A DNA stretch of 8,030 nt from Chloroflexia bacterium (GTDB taxonomy: Bacteria; Chloroflexota; Chloroflexia; Thermomicrobiales; UBA6265), in assembly GCA_013698285.1 (NCBI GenBank), contig JACCVE010000126.1, forward strand, positions 1 through 8,030. The letters run 5' to 3'. Of this stretch, positions 4,791 to 8,030 are shown in pieces. The notes under the pieces are model-generated. The model searched no databases and had not been told where the DNA came from. It worked only from the letters and a program-made list of their open reading frames with translations. Made by a program: the position numbers and the translations under genes. The first letter of the stretch is position 1. Each line of letters begins with the position of its first letter.

Positions 4791-7619
4791 ATGTCCATCC
4801 CCACCCAGACCCAAACAGTGATGGCCACCGACGTCCCGGCCAAGCCGCGCCCGGCGTCGGCCAAGACGAAGGCCGCCGCCCGCAAGACGCTGATGCTGAT
4901 CGACGGCTACGGCCTGATCTTCCGGGCCTATCACGCCCTGCCGCCCAGCCTGACGACCTCCACCGGCGAGCAGGTCAACGCGGTCTTCGGCTTCGCCTCG
5001 ATGTTGCTCGACGTCGTCCGCCAGCAGTCGCCGGACTACGCGATCGTCGCCCTCGAAGGGGGCCGCACCTTCCGCCACGACGCCTTCGACGGCTACAAGG
5101 CGAACCGGGCCGACATGCCGGACGACCTGCGGCGCCAGATCGCCCGCGTCCACCAGGTGATCGAGACGTTGAACCTGCCGATCGTGACCCGCGACGGCTA
5201 CGAGGCCGATGACGTGATCGGCAGCCTGTCGGTCGCCTGCTCCGCCCGGGACGACCTCGATGTCCTGATCCTGACCGGCGACAGCGACCTGCTTCAGCTC
5301 GTCACCGATCATGTCCAAGTCGTCCTGCCCGGGTCTCGCCGGTTCAATGAACTGCGCCGCTTCGATCCCGAGGCGGTGCTGGACCGCTACGGCTTCGCCC
5401 CGGCTCTGGTCGCGGACTACAAGGCGCTCGTCGGCGACACCTCGGACAACATCCCCGGCGTGCCCGGGATCGGTGACAAGACGGCCAAGGCCCTGATCCA
5501 GGCGTTCGGCCCCCTGGAGGCGATCATCGATCGCATCGACGAGGTGACCCCGACCAGGGCCCGCAACGCCCTGGCCGAGCACCGCGAACAGGCGATCATG
5601 AGCAAGGACCTGGCGACCATCGTCCGCGACCTCGACGTCGATTTCGACCCCGCCCTCGGCGCCATCGGCGACTACGACCACGCCGCCGCCCTGACGCTGC
5701 TGCAAGAGTTGGAGTTCCGCTCCCTGATCGCCAAGTTACCCGTCCCCCAGCGAAAGGTCGCCGCCGCGGTGACGGCCGAGCGTCCGGCCTCCAACCGGCG
5801 GGTAATCACGACCGACGGCGACCTGGCCGCCCTCGTCGCGGCGGTCCGGGCGGCGGGCGAATACGCCCTGGATGTCGAGACGACCTCGACAGACCCCCAA
5901 GTCGCCGAGTTGGTCGGCATCGCGATCGCCACCGGACCCTCGGACGCGGCCTACGTCCCGGTCGGACACCAGGCCGGGGAACAGTTGCCGGTCGCGACCG
6001 TGCGGGCCGCGCTGGACCCCGTCTTCCGCGATGCGAGTCTGGCCGTCTATACCCACCACGGCAAGTACGATCTCGCTGTCCTCGAACGGGCCGGGTTCGC
6101 CACCTTCGCGATCGCCTTCGACACCATGATCGCCGCCTACCTGCTGGCCCAGTCGTCCTCGCGGCTCAAGGACCTGGCGTTCAACCGGCTCGGCATCCAG
6201 ATGACGGAGATCACCGACCTGATCGGGACCGGCAAGGGCCAGATCACGATGGACCAGGTCGACCCCAAGGAGGCGGGCGACTACGCCTGCGGCGATGTCG
6301 AGGCGACCTTCGCCCTGGTCGACCCCTTGCGGGCCGACCTCGATGCCCGGGAGCAGACGCGCCTTCTGCGCGAGGTCGAACTCCCCCTGATCCCGGTCCT
6401 GGTCGATATGGAGGCGGCCGGGATCGCCGTCGATTGCCCTTTCTTGGAGGTGCTCAGCGAGGAGATCACGACCGACCTCGGCCGGATCGAGGTCGAGATC
6501 CGGGAGATCGCCGGCGACGCGATCAACATCGGCTCCAATCGCCAGATCGCCACCCTGCTCTTCGAGACTCTCGGCCTGCGTTCCGGCCGCAAGACCAAGA
6601 CCGGCTTCTCGGTCGATTCTGACGTGCTGGAGAGCCTCCGCCTCGATCATCCGGTCGTCGGCCTGATCCTGGAGCACAGGACGCTGTCCAAGCTGAAGTC
6701 CACCTACGTCGATGCCCTGCCGTCCCAGGTCAACCCCCGAACCGGCCGCGTCCACACCTCCTATAACCAGACGGTCGCCGCCACCGGCCGACTCTCCTCG
6801 ACCAACCCGAACCTCCAGAACATTCCGATCCGGTCCGAACTCGGTCGCCGTGTCCGGCATGGTTTCCACGCCGACCCGAATCCGGCCGTCCGCCTCTACG
6901 ACGATCCCGTCCTGCTGTCGGCCGACTATTCCCAGATCGAGCTGCGCCTGGTCGCCCACATGAGCGGCGAACCGTCCCTGGTCGAGGCTTTCCGGGCCGG
7001 CGAGGACATCCACCGTGCCACGGCCGCGCTCGTCGCCGGGGTCGACCCGGCGGACGTCACGCCATCGATGCGCTCGATCGCCAAGACGGTCAACTTCGGC
7101 GTCATGTACGGGATGCAGAGCTACGGGCTGTCCCGCGACTCCGGTCTCTCCCGGGCCGACTCCCAACGGTTCATCGACGAGTATTGGGCCCGCCTGCCCC
7201 GGGTCCGGGAACTGTTCGACCGGACGATCGCCTTCGGCCTGGAACACGGCTATGTGACGACCGAGTGGGGTCGCCGCCGCTACATCCCCCAACTCCTCTC
7301 CTCCAACGGCGGGCAGCGGATCGCCGGGGAGCGGATGGCGATCAACATGCCGGTCCAGGGCGCCGCGGCCGACATCATGAAGCTGGCGATGATCGAGCTG
7401 CACCGCGCCCTGGCCGACTCGCCGATGCGGGCCCGGATGCTGCTCCAGGTCCATGACGAACTTGTCCTCGAGGTCCATCGCGACGACCTCCACGATGCCG
7501 CCCGCCTCGTCACCGGCACGATGGCCTCGGTGGTCCAACTCGACGTACCGCTCGTCGCCGAGGTCCAGGCCGGCAGTCACTGGGACACCATGGAGCCCGT
7601 CGAGATGGGCGCGGGGTAG
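4791..7619 (+). CDS. polA: DNA polymerase I with 5'-3' and 3'-5' exonuclease domains
   Basis: This complete 942-aa family A polymerase fills gaps and removes RNA primers in replication and repair. After an Ala/Lys/Pro-rich extension (1-32), the 5' nuclease (34-320) shows LMLIDGYG (D38), GYEADDVIG (E138, D140, D141), TGDSDLL (D164, D166) and GDTSDNIPGVPGIGDKTA (D216, D219). The residue matching E. coli D63 is E89 (VALEGGRTF). The proofreading domain is intact: YALDVETT (D361, E363), HGKYDLAVL (D427) and YACGDVEAT (Y498, D502). The polymerase has motif A LLSADYSQIELRL (D712), motif B RSIAKTVNFGVMYG (K765, F769, Y773) and motif C QVHDELVLEV (D889, E890). F769 is the Phe found at this place in Taq and E. 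coli enzymes, which discriminate against dideoxynucleotides. Length is close to E. coli Pol I (928 aa). It ends in TAG, 8 bases before a HIT-like frame. Confidence 0.98.
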   Translation: MSIPTQTQTVMATDVPAKPRPASAKTKAAARKTLMLIDGYGLIFRAYHALPPSLTTSTGEQVNAVFGFASMLLDVVRQQSPDYAIVALEGGRTFRHDAFDGYKANRADMPDDLRRQIARVHQVIETLNLPIVTRDGYEADDVIGSLSVACSARDDLDVLILTGDSDLLQLVTDHVQVVLPGSRRFNELRRFDPEAVLDRYGFAPALVADYKALVGDTSDNIPGVPGIGDKTAKALIQAFGPLEAIIDRIDEVTPTRARNALAEHREQAIMSKDLATIVRDLDVDFDPALGAIGDYDHAAALTLLQELEFRSLIAKLPVPQRKVAAAVTAERPASNRRVITTDGDLAALVAAVRAAGEYALDVETTSTDPQVAELVGIAIATGPSDAAYVPVGHQAGEQLPVATVRAALDPVFRDASLAVYTHHGKYDLAVLERAGFATFAIAFDTMIAAYLLAQSSSRLKDLAFNRLGIQMTEITDLIGTGKGQITMDQVDPKEAGDYACGDVEATFALVDPLRADLDAREQTRLLREVELPLIPVLVDMEAAGIAVDCPFLEVLSEEITTDLGRIEVEIREIAGDAINIGSNRQIATLLFETLGLRSGRKTKTGFSVDSDVLESLRLDHPVVGLILEHRTLSKLKSTYVDALPSQVNPRTGRVHTSYNQTVAATGRLSSTNPNLQNIPIRSELGRRVRHGFHADPNPAVRLYDDPVLLSADYSQIELRLVAHMSGEPSLVEAFRAGEDIHRATAALVAGVDPADVTPSMRSIAKTVNFGVMYGMQSYGLSRDSGLSRADSQRFIDEYWARLPRVRELFDRTIAFGLEHGYVTTEWGRRRYIPQLLSSNGGQRIAGERMAINMPVQGAAADIMKLAMIELHRALADSPMRARMLLQVHDELVLEVHRDDLHDAARLVTGTMASVVQLDVPLVAEVQAGSHWDTMEPVEMGAG

Positions 7620-7621
7620 CG

Positions 7622-7641
7622 CGGCCCATGCCCGGGGGCCG
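7622..7641 (+). other. GC hairpin at the polA / HIT junction
   Basis: CGGCCC (7622-7627) pairs with GGGCCG (7636-7641) around an 8-base loop that contains the ATG of the HIT-like frame. There is no T-run after it, so it is not a standard terminator. It could expose or hide the start codon, or be fortuitous in such GC-rich sequence. Confidence 0.25.
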
Positions 7642-8030
7642 GTCAGGTGGGGTTGGTCGCCGGGCACGGGCCGGCGGGGCACTCGCGTCCCGCTGGGCGT
7701 TCCGGCTGGCGCGGAGACGATTCGCCGGTGTCCTGGTGCGGTAGGTTTTCGCCCACGCGGTATGGGCTCTGCCAGTCCCCCGGCCCAGCTTTCCACTCCA
7801 TGTCTTGATCGTGCCCCGGGTCGGCATCGCGGGTGCGATGTCGATCAGGCAGTCCGAACTCCCGTATCTCGCGGCCATGTTCGACGTGGCGACCCGCCTC
7901 TCCGCCGGACACGATCCCGGCGAGCATCCGATCGCCCTCGTCATCAACGCCGGGATCCATCAGGACGTCGGCCAACTCCACGCCCACCTCATCGCCGGTG
8001 CGGACGTTCCCAGGTATACCTGTCCGCCCG
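7628..8030 (+). pseudogene. HIT (histidine triad) family protein gene interrupted by an in-frame TAG; 3' end outside window
   Basis: A frame opens with ATG at 7628, 8 bases after polA. It runs 38 codons, including RWAFRLARRRFAGVLVR, to TAG at 7742-7744, then continues open to the window end. After the TAG it encodes HIT features: RPSFPLHVLIVPR, where HIT proteins have a P-x-H-hydrophobic-IPK strand, and VINAGIHQDVGQLHAHLIAG, the nucleotide-binding histidine motif. The motif reads Q116-L-H118-A-H120 (counting the TAG as codon 39). The middle, catalytic His is present and the first His is Gln. HIT proteins are nucleotide hydrolases or transferases. No good start follows the TAG: the first in-frame candidates are CTG 7769, TTG 7805 and GTG 7811, and the last two would remove the first core strand. 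I therefore call it a pseudogene. A split, recoded or miscalled gene remains possible. Confidence 0.6.

Noticed and set aside
5736..7796. 686-codon minus-strand open frame opposite polA
   Set aside because: It is complementary to a fully conserved polA and its composition (Asp/Gly/Arg-rich, repetitive) is typical of antisense frames in high-GC genes. No ribosome binding site or domain supports it.
7617..7804. Genome-wide reading of TAG as an amino acid
   Set aside because: polA ends in TAG at the expected place for the family. Reading through would add about 60 unrelated residues overlapping the HIT frame.
7643..7987. Minus-strand open frame of 114 codons downstream of polA
   Set aside because: It is the complement of the HIT-encoding frame, which has recognisable motifs. 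The antisense translation has none.
8011..8022. 12-bp perfect palindrome CAGGTATACCTG near the window end
   Set aside because: About two palindromes of this length are expected by chance in 8 kb, and it lies inside the HIT frame. No second copy was noticed.

Overview
The window is GC-rich (my estimate is about two thirds G+C), with tightly packed, often overlapping genes. PolA style, the moxR / DUF58 / transglutaminase cluster and codon use suggest a Chloroflexota bacterium, possibly Thermomicrobia/Sphaerobacter-like. That placement is inference from recalled family patterns, not from a search.

Left half (1-4445, minus strand, read right to left): a translationally coupled operon. It starts with a MoxR-type AAA+ ATPase (4445-3441) that overlaps by ATGA a DUF58 membrane-anchored protein (3444-2191). 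The DUF58 stop overlaps a GTG-started protein with about six membrane segments (2198-1566). Next comes a membrane-anchored, extracytoplasmic transglutaminase-like protein (1550 to beyond base 1). In related TgpA-like proteins the multi-pass segment and the transglutaminase domain are one polypeptide. Here they lie in the same frame, separated by a single TAG (1568-1566) and five further codons. This looks like one gene split by an amber codon, or a recent gene fission. MoxR/DUF58/transglutaminase clusters are widespread and are usually thought to be a chaperone-assisted envelope module; the substrate is unknown.

Centre (4446-4790): a 345-bp divergent intergenic region. It holds two outward-facing -10-like elements sharing CTATACTNGG, several dyads, a small 5'UTR hairpin and a clear Shine-Dalgarno sequence that fixes the polA start at 4791.

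Right half (4791-8030, plus strand): polA encodes a complete three-domain DNA polymerase I (942 aa) with flap nuclease, intact proofreading residues and family A polymerase motifs. Eight bases after its stop begins a reading frame for a HIT (histidine triad) family protein. It is interrupted by an in-frame TAG (7742-7744) and runs off the window end, so it is probably a pseudogene.

The main unexpected result is that two conserved reading frames on opposite strands are each broken by one in-frame amber codon. No CRISPR array, tRNA, rRNA, insertion sequence or phage gene is visible. I see no convincing wholly new system; the amber-split envelope operon is the most interesting object.
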